44,618 nucleotides of DNA, from positions 1 through 44,618 of the forward strand of contig JACQYK010000038.1 of assembly GCA_016208255.1 (NCBI GenBank), in the 5' to 3' direction. This stretch comes from Deltaproteobacteria bacterium (GTDB lineage Bacteria; Desulfobacterota; RBG-13-43-22). The translations under genes and the position numbers were made by a program. Positions within the stretch are counted from its first letter, which is position 1; every line of letters begins with the position of its first letter. The notes beneath the pieces were generated by a model. That model had not been told where the DNA came from and did not search any database. It was given only the letters and a program-made list of their open reading frames with translations. Below are positions 26,049 to 33,627 of this stretch, in pieces.

Positions 26049-27647
26049 ATGAAAGTTGGAGAAAAGTTAGCAGAATTACTGGCCAAAAATGGCGTTAAAT
26101 ATGTTTATGGAGTCCCGGGAGGCCAATCGCTTCCTTTATATGAAGGAATCCGGAAGCTTCCGGATCAAATCCAGCATGTCTTGATGCGCGATGAACGCAG
26201 CGCCGGTTATGCGGCCGATGCCTATGCCCGGCTGACCGGACGGACCGGTGTTTGTGACGCCACGGTGGGTCCGGGGGCCACCAATCTGGTTTCCCCTCTG
26301 GCGGAAGCCTATTGTTCCTCCATTCCTGTTTTAGCCATTCTATCAGATATTCCCAGGGCCTGGGAACACAGACGGATGAGGGGAAACGCCTCCCAGGGGG
26401 TTCAACAGGTTGATATTTTCCGTACGGTCAGTAAATGGCAGGTAACCGTGAATGATCCCAGGATGCTGGAGGATGTTCTGGATACGTCTTTTCGGATGGC
26501 CACGACCGGTAAACCGGGCCCAGTGGTGATATCGGTTCCGGTTGATATCGGAATGGCGGATTTTTCCTTTCGGGAAGGTTCTCATTCCCTGCAGGGATCC
26601 ATATTCCCGCGATTCAGAACAGCACCCGACCCCAAAGAAGTCGGAAGGGCCGTTCCAATGCTCCTCAAGGCCAGGAAGCCGGTTCTGGTTGTTGGAGGCG
26701 GAGCCCACATTTCGGGGGCCGATCAACAAAACCACCCCCAGGCCTTTGGGGTGACCGGGGTCTTTGGAAATCCCATCGCCTGTGAAATCCTGCAGCAAGC
26801 CGATCTGGTTTTTTTCATCGGCAGCAAAATCGGAGAACTGACCACTTTCGGCTTCCGGGTCCCCCCCAGATCCATCCCGGTCATTCATCTCGATGCCGAT
26901 CCGGAGGAAATCGGACGAAATTTTATCGAAAGCGTTCCCCTCCTGGCCGATGCCTGTCTGGGACTTGATGCGATCATAGCCTCCCTGGACGGCAGGAAAT
27001 CTGCAGCCGAATGGGATTTCAGGGCCTTCAAAGAAAAACAGCAAAAATGGTATGACGAAAAAACCAGCCTGACCGCGGAAAAGGATCAACCGCTCAAACC
27101 GCAGGCCGTGATGGGGGCACTGAATCAGGTCTTGACCGAGAAGGATGTGGTGGTTTGTGACGCCAGCCTGTCCTCCGGTTGGGCCTCCGCTTATCTGAAA
27201 CTGAATACAACCGGTCACCGGTTCATAGCCCCGAGAGGATTGGCCGGGATAGGCTGGGGCGCGCCGGCCGCTATCGGGGCGGCGCTGGCCGCCAACAAAG
27301 AAGCCAGAATCCTGACCATCGCCGGGGACGGCGGGTTCAGCTACTCCGTCCAGGAACTGGAAGTCATGAATCGATTAAAACTCCCGGTGGTCATCATTGT
27401 GCTCAATAACAACGTCTTGGGCTGGATAAAACACGCTCAGAAGTTCGGCTATCAGGAAAATTATATATCGACCGATTTTTCTCAGGTCGATTTTGCCACC
27501 GTGGCCAAAGGTTTCGGGGCAAGAGGATATACCGCCCATTCGCTGGATGAATTAAAGGACTGCCTGGCCAAGGAGAAATCACCTCAGGGACCGGCCGTTA
27601 TTGACGTCATTGTCGATCAATGGGAATCCCCGGTTCATCGACTCTAA
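26049..27647 (+). CDS. TPP-dependent enzyme of the acetolactate synthase type, with an apparent internal deletion
   Basis: A 532-residue TPP-binding protein. The N-terminal Pyr domain has GVKYVYGVPGGQSLPLYEG with Glu49 in MRDERSAGYAADAYAR; the C-terminal PP domain has GDGGFSYSVQELEVM...LNNN, the GDG-NN metal/TPP motif. The central domain runs VLVVGGGAHISGA directly into DQQNHPQAFGVTGVFG; members normally carry about 30 more residues there (a helix, a strand and a PV..T..GKG-like motif). An in-frame loss near 26715-26735 is likely. Substrate unknown: acetolactate synthase, oxalyl-CoA or benzoylformate decarboxylase-like enzymes share this pattern. AAAAGGAG precedes the ATG. An SDR gene follows. 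Confidence 0.88.
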   Translation: MKVGEKLAELLAKNGVKYVYGVPGGQSLPLYEGIRKLPDQIQHVLMRDERSAGYAADAYARLTGRTGVCDATVGPGATNLVSPLAEAYCSSIPVLAILSDIPRAWEHRRMRGNASQGVQQVDIFRTVSKWQVTVNDPRMLEDVLDTSFRMATTGKPGPVVISVPVDIGMADFSFREGSHSLQGSIFPRFRTAPDPKEVGRAVPMLLKARKPVLVVGGGAHISGADQQNHPQAFGVTGVFGNPIACEILQQADLVFFIGSKIGELTTFGFRVPPRSIPVIHLDADPEEIGRNFIESVPLLADACLGLDAIIASLDGRKSAAEWDFRAFKEKQQKWYDEKTSLTAEKDQPLKPQAVMGALNQVLTEKDVVVCDASLSSGWASAYLKLNTTGHRFIAPRGLAGIGWGAPAAIGAALAANKEARILTIAGDGGFSYSVQELEVMNRLKLPVVIIVLNNNVLGWIKHAQKFGYQENYISTDFSQVDFATVAKGFGARGYTAHSLDELKDCLAKEKSPQGPAVIDVIVDQWESPVHRL

Positions 27648-27821
27648 GCAACAGTTAAAAATAAAGTTCAACGTTCAATGTTCAACGAAAAAAATAGTTT
27701 CACAATTTGTTGATGCCAGAGGGAGCACCACCAATTATGAAAATGGGTTTTTCCAAACCTTGAACCTCCTGCATTCCCGCAGGCCTTGACCTGTATTTTC
27801 GTATTAGACAAGGGAGTTTTT

Positions 27822-28679
27822 ATGACTGAAAAGAAGTTGACCGGTAAAGTCGCTATGATCACAGGCGGCGCCCGTGGTCTCGGGAGGGGATACGCGCTGC
27901 GGCTGGCCGGATTGGGAGCGGATATCGCCGTTGTGGACAGAAACCTGCGTTCAGCGGAGGTTTACAAATTTGAGAAGCAACAGATGACCGCCGACACAGT
28001 TGTGGAAGAATGCCGGGCGCTGGGGGTCCGGGCCTTGGGTATGGAAGTGGATTTAACCAACCGGGCCGCGAATGAAAAGTCGGTGGCCGATATTGTCGCC
28101 CGGATGGGACACATCGATATCGCCATTTGCAATGCCGGGGGCGGCACGGTCACCTTTGCCGATGAGCGTGAACCGGAAAAGGATGCCTCCGGCAAGCCCA
28201 TCGAAGGCCGGATGGTTGACCTGGGACTAACGGGAACCCCGGCCGATTGTCCCCAGCACATGCTGACCAGAGTGCTGAACAATAATCTGATGACCTGTAT
28301 GTACACCTGCATGGCCGTCGCGCCCTATATGAAGGCCCAGAAATCGGGGAAAATAGTTACTGTTTCTTCCACCGCCGGGATTCAGGCCTCACCGGGGTAC
28401 CATCCCTACGGGGTGGCCAAGGCGGCCATCATTCATTACACCCGCTCCCTTTCCCTGGAGCTGGCGCCGTTTAACATTAATGTCAATTGTATCGCCCCCG
28501 ACATTATTCGCACCGGAAGGCTCGGCGACCGAAGTCAACTGGCCGCCATGATCCCCCTGGGAAGAGAAGGAACCATTGAGGATTGCGCCAAAGTGGTCGA
28601 ATTCCTGGTGACCGATCTCTCCGATTATATCACCGGAAAAATCATCGCTATCGATGGAGGACGATGCGACCAGAGGTAA
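27822..28679 (+). CDS. SDR-family oxidoreductase
   Basis: Short-chain dehydrogenase of 285 residues. Cofactor motif TGGARGLGRG, NAGGG strand, catalytic Ser in TVSSTAGIQ, and YGVAK for Tyr and Lys. There is a long insertion between the NAG motif and the active-site helix (PEKDASGKPIEGRMVDLG) compared with minimal SDRs. The ATG at 27822 follows AAGGGAG; an upstream in-frame start at 27786 has no such site. The substrate is unknown. It lies between the TPP enzyme and an MBL-fold hydrolase, all on one strand, but with gaps of 174 and 252 bases, so co-transcription is not assured. Confidence 0.9.
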   Translation: MTEKKLTGKVAMITGGARGLGRGYALRLAGLGADIAVVDRNLRSAEVYKFEKQQMTADTVVEECRALGVRALGMEVDLTNRAANEKSVADIVARMGHIDIAICNAGGGTVTFADEREPEKDASGKPIEGRMVDLGLTGTPADCPQHMLTRVLNNNLMTCMYTCMAVAPYMKAQKSGKIVTVSSTAGIQASPGYHPYGVAKAAIIHYTRSLSLELAPFNINVNCIAPDIIRTGRLGDRSQLAAMIPLGREGTIEDCAKVVEFLVTDLSDYITGKIIAIDGGRCDQR

Positions 28680-28789
28680 AAAACCAAACAAATGGATATT
28701 AATGGGTCATTAGTTTCTTGGGAGCTTATTGTCTAAGTCTATTTTTCAATTTGTTTATTAACAGGGTATTGAAAAACTTAATTTCTAAA

Positions 28790-28910
28790 GGTTGCTAAAA
28801 AAGGTCCAGATACAAGGCGCCCGAAGTCCTGAGGAATGAGGCGTACATAAAAGTACGCCGCAATGACGAAGGATGAGGGCAACGAAGTAGATGGGCCTTT
28901 TTCAGCAACC
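28790..28910. repeat. 121-nt inverted-repeat element (GGTTGCT...AGCAACC)
   Basis: Termini GGTTGCTAAAAAAGGTCCA and GGGCCTTTTTCAGCAACC are imperfect inverted repeats, and the centre has GGCGTAC-ATAAAA-GTACGCC (28840-28859). The interior AAGGCGCCCGAAGTCCTGAG and GAAGGATGAGGGCAACGAAG phrases resemble an abundant intergenic repeat that I recall from Desulfobacterota genomes. It ends about twenty bases before the start of the MBL-fold gene, so it may lie in that gene's leader. Confidence 0.75.
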
Positions 28911-28931
28911 TGATAAAGGAGCTGCTTGATC

Positions 28932-29933
28932 ATGGAAAAAATATTGCCTGGCTTGTACCGAATTGTCGTTCCCCTGCCGGGGAACCCCCTCAAAGAGATC
29001 AACTCTTATGTCTTCACCTCAGATGATCGTAACCTGATCATCGATACGGGCATGAACCGCCCCGCCTGCAAACAGGTCCTGGAACCGGGGCTGGAAGAAC
29101 TGGGGGTTGATTTGGAAAAGACGGATTTTTTTGTCACCCACCTGCACGCCGACCATCAGGGGATGGTGGCCGGCTTGATGAGAGAAGGTTCGAGGGCCTA
29201 CATGGGAGAAGACGATGCCTACCGGTTAAAGGCGGGCACCACCCCTCATGCCCGGCGCTCTCCCATGGGGGATTATGCCGCTAAAAGCGGCTTCCCTAAC
29301 GAAGAACTCCAATCCGCCATGGTCAACCATCCCGGTTTTAAGTATGGACCGGAATCCGTTGTGGATTACCTGATTGCCCGGGATGGAGAGGTCTTCACGG
29401 TTGGGGATTATAACCTGGAAGTGGTGTCCACCCCCGGGCATACCTTAAGTCACCTGTGCCTGTATGAGCGGGATAAAAAAATATTTTTTTCCGGGGACCA
29501 TGTGCTCGGCGACATCACCCCCAACATTCAGAACTGGTCCGACGAAAACGATCCCCTGGACCTGTATATCAAGAGTCTGAAAAAAGTTTACGACATGGAT
29601 GTGACTTTGTGTCTTCCGGGTCATCGGAGCTTTATCAAAGACTTTAAAAAAAGAATCCTGGAATTGCTTGAACATCACCGTCTCCGGGCCAACGAGGTGA
29701 TTGACATCCTGGAAAAGGAAACCCTGACCGCTTACTGGACGGCTTCGAAAATGACCTGGGATATCGTGGCCAAATCCTGGGACGATTTTCCGGTCATGCA
29801 GAAATGGTTTGCCACCGCCGAAGCCATTTCCCATTTGATCTATCTGGAGAATAAAGGCCTGATCCAAAGAGAAGTCAAAGACGGCCTGGTATTTTTCTCC
29901 AGCGATGGAAAGGAAAAATTGCAGACTGTATAG
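28932..29933 (+). CDS. MBL-fold metallo-hydrolase
   Basis: A 333-residue metallo-beta-lactamase-fold hydrolase. The metal site is THLHADHQG (His70, His72, Asp74, His75), with later ligands in STPGHTLSHLCLY, FFSGDHVLGDITP and LPGHR. The C-terminal 100 residues form a helical, winged-helix-like domain (TAYWTASKMTWDI, AISHLIYLENKGLI) seen in the LACTB2/glyoxalase II-like MBL group. Probable action on a thioester or phosphoester; the exact substrate is unknown. The ATG at 28932 has AAAGGAG upstream; the TTG at 28926 is rejected. Confidence 0.92.
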   Translation: MEKILPGLYRIVVPLPGNPLKEINSYVFTSDDRNLIIDTGMNRPACKQVLEPGLEELGVDLEKTDFFVTHLHADHQGMVAGLMREGSRAYMGEDDAYRLKAGTTPHARRSPMGDYAAKSGFPNEELQSAMVNHPGFKYGPESVVDYLIARDGEVFTVGDYNLEVVSTPGHTLSHLCLYERDKKIFFSGDHVLGDITPNIQNWSDENDPLDLYIKSLKKVYDMDVTLCLPGHRSFIKDFKKRILELLEHHRLRANEVIDILEKETLTAYWTASKMTWDIVAKSWDDFPVMQKWFATAEAISHLIYLENKGLIQREVKDGLVFFSSDGKEKLQTV

Positions 29934-30019
29934 GCGCTCAATATCGGATTTCAGATTGCGGATTTCGAGATATAACACCTTTTATCTGTTTAGCTTTTTG
30001 AAATTAAAAATATTTATTA

Positions 30020-30216
30020 GACAGGATTTACAGGATTACCTGGATTTTTGTGCCTTTCGACTTGTCTACATGAAAGCAGCAGACAAGCGAAGGGAAGAAA
30101 GGCACAAACCGAATCGTCCTGCGAATAAAGCCTTAGTTTCCGCGGAAAGCGGATCGATATTGCTCAGGGTCCTCCGGAGCCTGAGCAAACTACATGTAAA
30201 TCCTGTTAATCCTGTC
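30020..30216 (-). repeat. Composite hairpin element, copy 3 (inverted)
   Basis: The same parts as copies 1, 2 and 4 but in reverse order on the + strand: GACAGGATTTACAGGATT end, GTGCCTTTCGACTTGTC...GACAAGCG...AAAGGCAC stem, AAACCGAATCGTCCTGCG and AAGCCTTAGT linker, TCCGCGGAAAGCGGA hairpin, TTGCTCAGG...CCTGAGCAA hairpin, then AATCCTGTTAATCCTGTC. It fills most of the gap between the MBL gene and the small gene at 30281. Confidence 0.85.
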
Positions 30217-30280
30217 AGATAATTTTTTTCATAAACCTAGTGTTACAAAACTTTTCGATATAGATGAAGGAGGCCTTGTT

Positions 30281-30613
30281 ATGTTTAGCCATCTCACCTT
30301 CTCTCAACAACAGTTACTCTACTTGGGACTCAAAGCCCTTATTGAGAGCAAAGCCGGATACGGTTTTCTTAAAGGGGACTTGGGGCATCCTGTTTATCGG
30401 GATGGCTCCCTCGGGAAAGATCCCGAAAAGACGGGTTATCCAGATTCTGCCAATAAAAACGCTCTTTTTATTATGCTTTCCGAGTTGACGGAGGAGCTGA
30501 AAAAAAGCGGGATTGAAGAAATGGGTTACAAGTGGTGGTATGATTTCAACACCTGGGAAAATTTTTGTAAATTTACGGTGGCCGTGTTTAACGGAGACCG
30601 TCCTGCCTCCTGA
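30281..30613 (+). CDS. Small protein of unknown function
   Basis: A 110-residue soluble protein with no motif I recognise. It starts MFSHLTFSQQQLLYLGLKAL and contains a Gly/Asp-rich middle (GHPVYRDGSLGKDPEKTGY) and aromatic-rich end (YKWWYDFNTWENFCKF). AGGAGG lies eight bases before the ATG and a strong terminator follows, so it is very probably expressed as its own unit. Confidence 0.7.
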   Translation: MFSHLTFSQQQLLYLGLKALIESKAGYGFLKGDLGHPVYRDGSLGKDPEKTGYPDSANKNALFIMLSELTEELKKSGIEEMGYKWWYDFNTWENFCKFTVAVFNGDRPAS

Positions 30614-30677
30614 CGGCGATCATGGAGCTACACTATAATAAATGTCAATAATATGTTTATTATCCCCCTCACCCTAA

Positions 30678-30711
30678 CCCTCTCCCGCAAGGGGAGAGGG
30701 GATTCTTTTTA
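30678..30711 (+). terminator. Rho-independent terminator
   Basis: CCCTCTCCC pairs with GGGAGAGGG around GCAAG, followed by GATTCTTTTTA. It lies 65 bases after the small gene ending at 30613. Confidence 0.7.
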
Positions 30712-30727
30712 TTTCCCCTCCCTTGAT

Positions 30728-30775
30728 CCGGTCGGCTTTGCCGACCTTTTGAAGAGCTCGACGGAGTCGAGCGAT
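30728..30775. repeat. Paired GC-rich hairpins (CGGCTTTGCCG type)
   Basis: GGTCGGCTTTGCCGACC at 30730-30746 is followed by GCTCGACGGAGTCGAGC at 30756-30772. The same paired design occurs near 21868, 22123 and 23266. Beyond it, 30776-30950 holds nothing recognised. Confidence 0.65.
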
Positions 30776-30969
30776 GGGAGGGGATAAAGGGGAGGGTGAA
30801 GCAGGTCAATTTAATTTATTCGTCCACTATAATACGCGCAAAAATAAAAAAGACTCCACTATCGGGGCCGGGAATTTTATTCTCGTCCACTGTTTGATCT
30901 GGATTAGAGAAGCAGGATCAGTCATAGGAGCTTCGAAAGATGGAGAGTCTCCTAAAAGGATAAGAAAAA

Positions 30970-31341
30970 ATTCGAGTAAGTCTGGATCAGTTTGAAGACC
31001 TGGTCAACCGAGCCCTGGAAGAAATCCCCGAAGAATTTCTGGAGAAGCTCGAGAATGTGGATATCTTCGTCGAAGAGGTCCCCTCCCCGGAGCTCTTGAA
31101 GGAAATGGGAATGACCAGGGGGGACCTTCTTTTCGGCTTGTATCAAGGGGTCCCCCGACCGGGGAAAAGTTTTTTCCAGGGACAGGCTCTTCCGGACCGG
31201 ATCATCTTATTCAGACAGCCCATCCTTTCCATCTGCCGCACTGCACATGAGATTATGGAACAGATCAAAAAGACCCTGATCCATGAAATAGCCCACCACT
31301 TCGGCCTGACCGAAGCCCGGATACGTCATCTGGGATATTAG
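30970..31341 (+). CDS. Zincin-like metallopeptidase (COG3824 type), apparent AUU start
   Basis: A small family of roughly 120 residues with the zinc motif HEIAHHFG. The frame is open from 30964, just after a TAA, and homology runs from RVSLDQFEDLVNRALEEIPEEF, which is the usual N-terminus of the family. The only codon at the expected start position is ATT (30970-30972), nine bases after AAAAGGA; the first conventional start, GTG 31057, would remove about 29 conserved residues. So either translation begins at AUU, as in infC, or an ATG has mutated. The middle (LYQGVPRPG, LPDRIILFRQPIL) and end (LTEARIRHLGY) are normal. A diverged partial copy is at 32751-33017. Confidence 0.75.
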   Translation: MRVSLDQFEDLVNRALEEIPEEFLEKLENVDIFVEEVPSPELLKEMGMTRGDLLFGLYQGVPRPGKSFFQGQALPDRIILFRQPILSICRTAHEIMEQIKKTLIHEIAHHFGLTEARIRHLGY

Positions 31342-31389
31342 ATTATAAAATCATAATTCTGAGAATTTATCTCTCACTTTCGAAACTAA

Positions 31390-31607
31390 GGACCAAGGGG
31401 GATCTTATTTTTGGGGTTGTCCACCCTAACGCCCTGAGCTTCTTTGCCGGGCCAAATTGTTTGCCTAAGTCTGAAGCAGGCCTTCACCATTGCCGGCAAC
31501 GGGCGAAGGTGAAGGCCCTGCCTCGAATCAAAGTTTGCTGGACTGGCCGGGATTGGGCGATAAGTCACCCTTTGGACAATCCCCAAAAATAAGATCCCCC
31601 TTGGTCC
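31390..31607. mobile_element. 218-bp element with 33-34-bp terminal inverted repeats (MITE-like)
   Basis: The left end GGACCAAGGGGGATCTTA... (31390-31422) and the right end (31574-31607, reverse complement) are identical except for one base insertion. The interior has a CTTCACC...GGTGAAG hairpin and no gene. Its right end replaces the 3' end of the DegT aminotransferase gene. No clear target-site duplication was seen, so an adjacent deletion probably followed insertion. The transposase family is unknown. Confidence 0.75.
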
Positions 31608-32622
31608 ATCCCGAAATTTCAAAGAGGTGGTCCCACTTGCGCAGGTAATGCCAGTTGTTGTCATACCAATAGAAGGCGCCGTCGACCCCTTCCCGTCCGA
31701 GGGCTGCCGCAGCCTCACGGGCACGGCCTTCGTCCTGAAGGAAGAAGGTAAGAAAGGTGGCCGAATCCCCGGCTTCGTCCGGGATCGGGCGGAAAGAGAC
31801 CACAGGGAACCGGCCGATGGCCCTTTTCAGGACTTCCTTGTTGGCGCGCTGCCGTTCAACCATGGCCTCGAGCTTTCTCAACTGGGCCAGGCCCACCGCC
31901 GCATTCAATTCGCTGATCCGGTAATTCATGCCCAGGATGGGGTGCCCCTCCTTCCCCCGGTCGTTTCCCAAATGGTCATGACCGTGATCGGCGAAGGACT
32001 GGGCGATGTCATAAAGTTTCCGATCATCGGTCACCACGGCCCCTCCTTCGCCACAGGTCACGGTCTTGACCGGGTCGAAGGAAAAACATCCCATCTTTCC
32101 GAAGGTCCCCAGCGGTTGGCCGCGAAAGGTTCCGCCGAGAGCCTGGCAGGCGTCCTCGATCAGGATGAGGCCTTTTTTGGCGCAGAGGTCCCTGAGTTCG
32201 TCGATCCTGGCCATGGCCCCGCACATATGAACGACAGCCACACCCCGGGTCCTGGGGGTAAGGGTTGCCTCCACCGCAGCCGGATCGAGGCAGAGTGTTT
32301 CATCGATATCGGCGAACACCGGGACCGCCCCGGCATAAAGGATGGTTTCGATGGTGGCCACAAAGGTAAAGGGAGGGACGATCACCTCATCGCCGGCGCC
32401 GATTCCGCAGGCGGCCAGGGCGGTGGACAGGGCCGCGGTGCCGCTGGCGCAAAGGTGGCAGTAGCCGACCCCGAGGCGGCCCGCCAGTTCCGCTTCGAAC
32501 TCTCTGGCCTTCCAGCGTCCCTGGCGCGCCCCTTCAAATCCATAGCGGAACAGGACGCCGGTTTCCAGCACCTCCTCAACCTCTTTCCGCTCCTCCTCGC
32601 CAAAAATTTCAAATCCCGGCAT
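31528..32622 (-). CDS. DegT/DnrJ/EryC1/StrS-type PLP aminotransferase, 3'-truncated
   Basis: PLP-dependent aminotransferase of the sugar-aminotransferase type. SGTAALSTAL, DEVIVPPFTFVAT, GLILIEDACQALGGTF and the Schiff-base Lys186 in FSFDPVKTVTCGEGG are all present, as is the substrate loop MNYRISELNAAVGLAQL. Family sequence stops at HYLRKWDHLFEI near residue 336; the last 26-28 residues are encoded by the inverted-repeat element at 31390-31607. Members usually continue 40 or more residues, so the C-terminal part of the small domain is lost. Function is doubtful. The gene looks G+C-richer than its surroundings and lies between two copies of the metallopeptidase sequence, both hints of transfer. 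GGAGAAGGAA precedes the ATG. Confidence 0.88.
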   Translation of the reverse strand: MPGFEIFGEEERKEVEEVLETGVLFRYGFEGARQGRWKAREFEAELAGRLGVGYCHLCASGTAALSTALAACGIGAGDEVIVPPFTFVATIETILYAGAVPVFADIDETLCLDPAAVEATLTPRTRGVAVVHMCGAMARIDELRDLCAKKGLILIEDACQALGGTFRGQPLGTFGKMGCFSFDPVKTVTCGEGGAVVTDDRKLYDIAQSFADHGHDHLGNDRGKEGHPILGMNYRISELNAAVGLAQLRKLEAMVERQRANKEVLKRAIGRFPVVSFRPIPDEAGDSATFLTFFLQDEGRAREAAAALGREGVDGAFYWYDNNWHYLRKWDHLFEISGWTKGDLIFGDCPKGDLSPNPGQSSKL

Positions 32623-32750
32623 ATTCCTTCTCCTTTCGCTGTATCATTACGGTTCAGTGTTATCTTTAAAAATGGGAGCGATCATACTTATTAATTATTC
32701 TTCTGGTTAAGAAAAAAGTACATGTCTCCAGATTCGGTTATCTTTATTAT

Positions 32751-33017
32751 GGCTTATATCAAGGGTTCCTCAGACCGGGAAAAAGTTTTTTCCAGGGGCA
32801 GAGCCTTCCGGACCGCATTATCCTGTTTCGACAGCCTATCCTTTCCATCTGTCGCACCAAACATGAGATTAAGGAACAGATAAAGAAGACCCTGATCCAT
32901 GAAATAGCCCATCACTTCGGCTTGCCCGAAGCCCGGATACGGCATCTGGGGTATTGGATTACGAGAGACTATTCACTTCAATGCTGTGATCACCAGTCCG
33001 CAGAAGCAGTTGGCTGA
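32751..33017 (+). pseudogene. Partial, diverged copy of the zincin-like metallopeptidase
   Basis: From GGC at 32751 the frame reads GLYQGFLRPGKSFFQGQSLP, then DRIILFRQPILSICRTKHEI, and HEIAHHFGLPEARIRHLGYW, closely matching 31137-31341 on the same strand. The N-terminal half is absent, and the normal stop after LGY has become TGG, so the frame runs on to TGA 33015-33017. No start or ribosome site is evident. It is a fragment left by a duplication or recombination event. Confidence 0.8.
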
Positions 33018-33055
33018 AGGTGATCTGGTGAATTGCGAAGTTTAGCTGCTCTTGG

Positions 33056-33319
33056 TCAACCGAAGAATCGTTCATACTCGTTATGACTGCCAACCCAGAA
33101 CCACGTTAAGGTATCTTTATCCAGAACGCCCAGGGCACGGTACCCAAGTGTAATCCTTACCGCCCAGATATTTTCATCTCGGTTTATGCACTTAAAACGC
33201 AAAGATGGATGAAAAGGATCGTCAGCCCAAAGTCGATAAGCCTTTTTAGCTTTGCTTCTGACTTGGCGATCGAGTTTGTGATAACGTTCCCAGAATGATG
33301 GTACTGTAGCAGATTTCAT
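33056..33319 (-). CDS. RelE/ParE-superfamily toxin
   Basis: An 87-residue basic protein of the RelE/ParE/HigB fold: FWERYHKLDRQVRSKAKKAYRL, then FKCINRDENIWAVRITLGYRALG and the C-terminal WVGSHNEYERFF, where the terminal His is typical. RelE-like members cleave mRNA on the ribosome and ParE-like members poison gyrase; which one this is cannot be told. Its ATG overlaps the stop of the upstream antitoxin-like gene by four bases (ATGA), a standard type II toxin-antitoxin arrangement. Confidence 0.85.
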   Translation of the reverse strand: MKSATVPSFWERYHKLDRQVRSKAKKAYRLWADDPFHPSLRFKCINRDENIWAVRITLGYRALGVLDKDTLTWFWVGSHNEYERFFG

Positions 33320-33546
33320 AGCTTGTCGATATCCAAAGGAGTTGCCAGGCCCTCTGCAATTTCCTTGCGTACTTGCTGGGCTGATGCTACAAGATTGGAT
33401 TGGGATCGGGAGAAGGACTCATTCCACAATACTTCATCTCGAAGATCTTCGATGTATTCGCGTAAATGCTCGAGCACCCGATCCTGAGCTTGCGCCGGTA
33501 GTGTTTCAAGCATTTTAATGATCGTCATCGTTGCTTCTGAAGTCAT
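33316..33546 (-). CDS. Antitoxin of the RelE/ParE-like pair
   Basis: A 76-residue acidic, largely helical protein (TIIKMLETLPAQAQDRVLEHLREYIEDL) upstream of and overlapping the toxin gene. No DNA-binding domain is obvious, but size, order and the overlap fit an antitoxin. AAGGAGG precedes the ATG at good distance. It should neutralise the toxin by direct binding. Confidence 0.8.
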   Translation of the reverse strand: MTSEATMTIIKMLETLPAQAQDRVLEHLREYIEDLRDEVLWNESFSRSQSNLVASAQQVRKEIAEGLATPLDIDKL

Positions 33547-33627
33547 AGGTTCCTCCTTATGTTATCTATTTCTCAACGCCAAAGCTCACGGTGAGGCATA
33601 CGGTACGCCGGTCCGTGAAGCGTGAGG

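Noticed and set aside
26343-27218. 291-codon - strand frame opposite the TPP enzyme
   Set aside because: Shadow of a well-conserved coding sequence on the + strand; no homologous motif.
29905-30222. 105-codon frame after the MBL-fold gene
   Set aside because: It reads through composite hairpin copy 3; the coding potential comes from the repeat.
30660-30790. Possible CRISPR-like array from the repeated CCCT/AGGGG phrases
   Set aside because: Phrases are hairpin arms, not regularly spaced repeats with unique spacers; no cas genes are in the window.
31627-32694. Long + strand frame (355 codons) opposite the DegT aminotransferase
   Set aside because: It is the antisense of a gene with clear PLP-enzyme motifs; its composition is Gly/His-rich with no fold or ribosome site.
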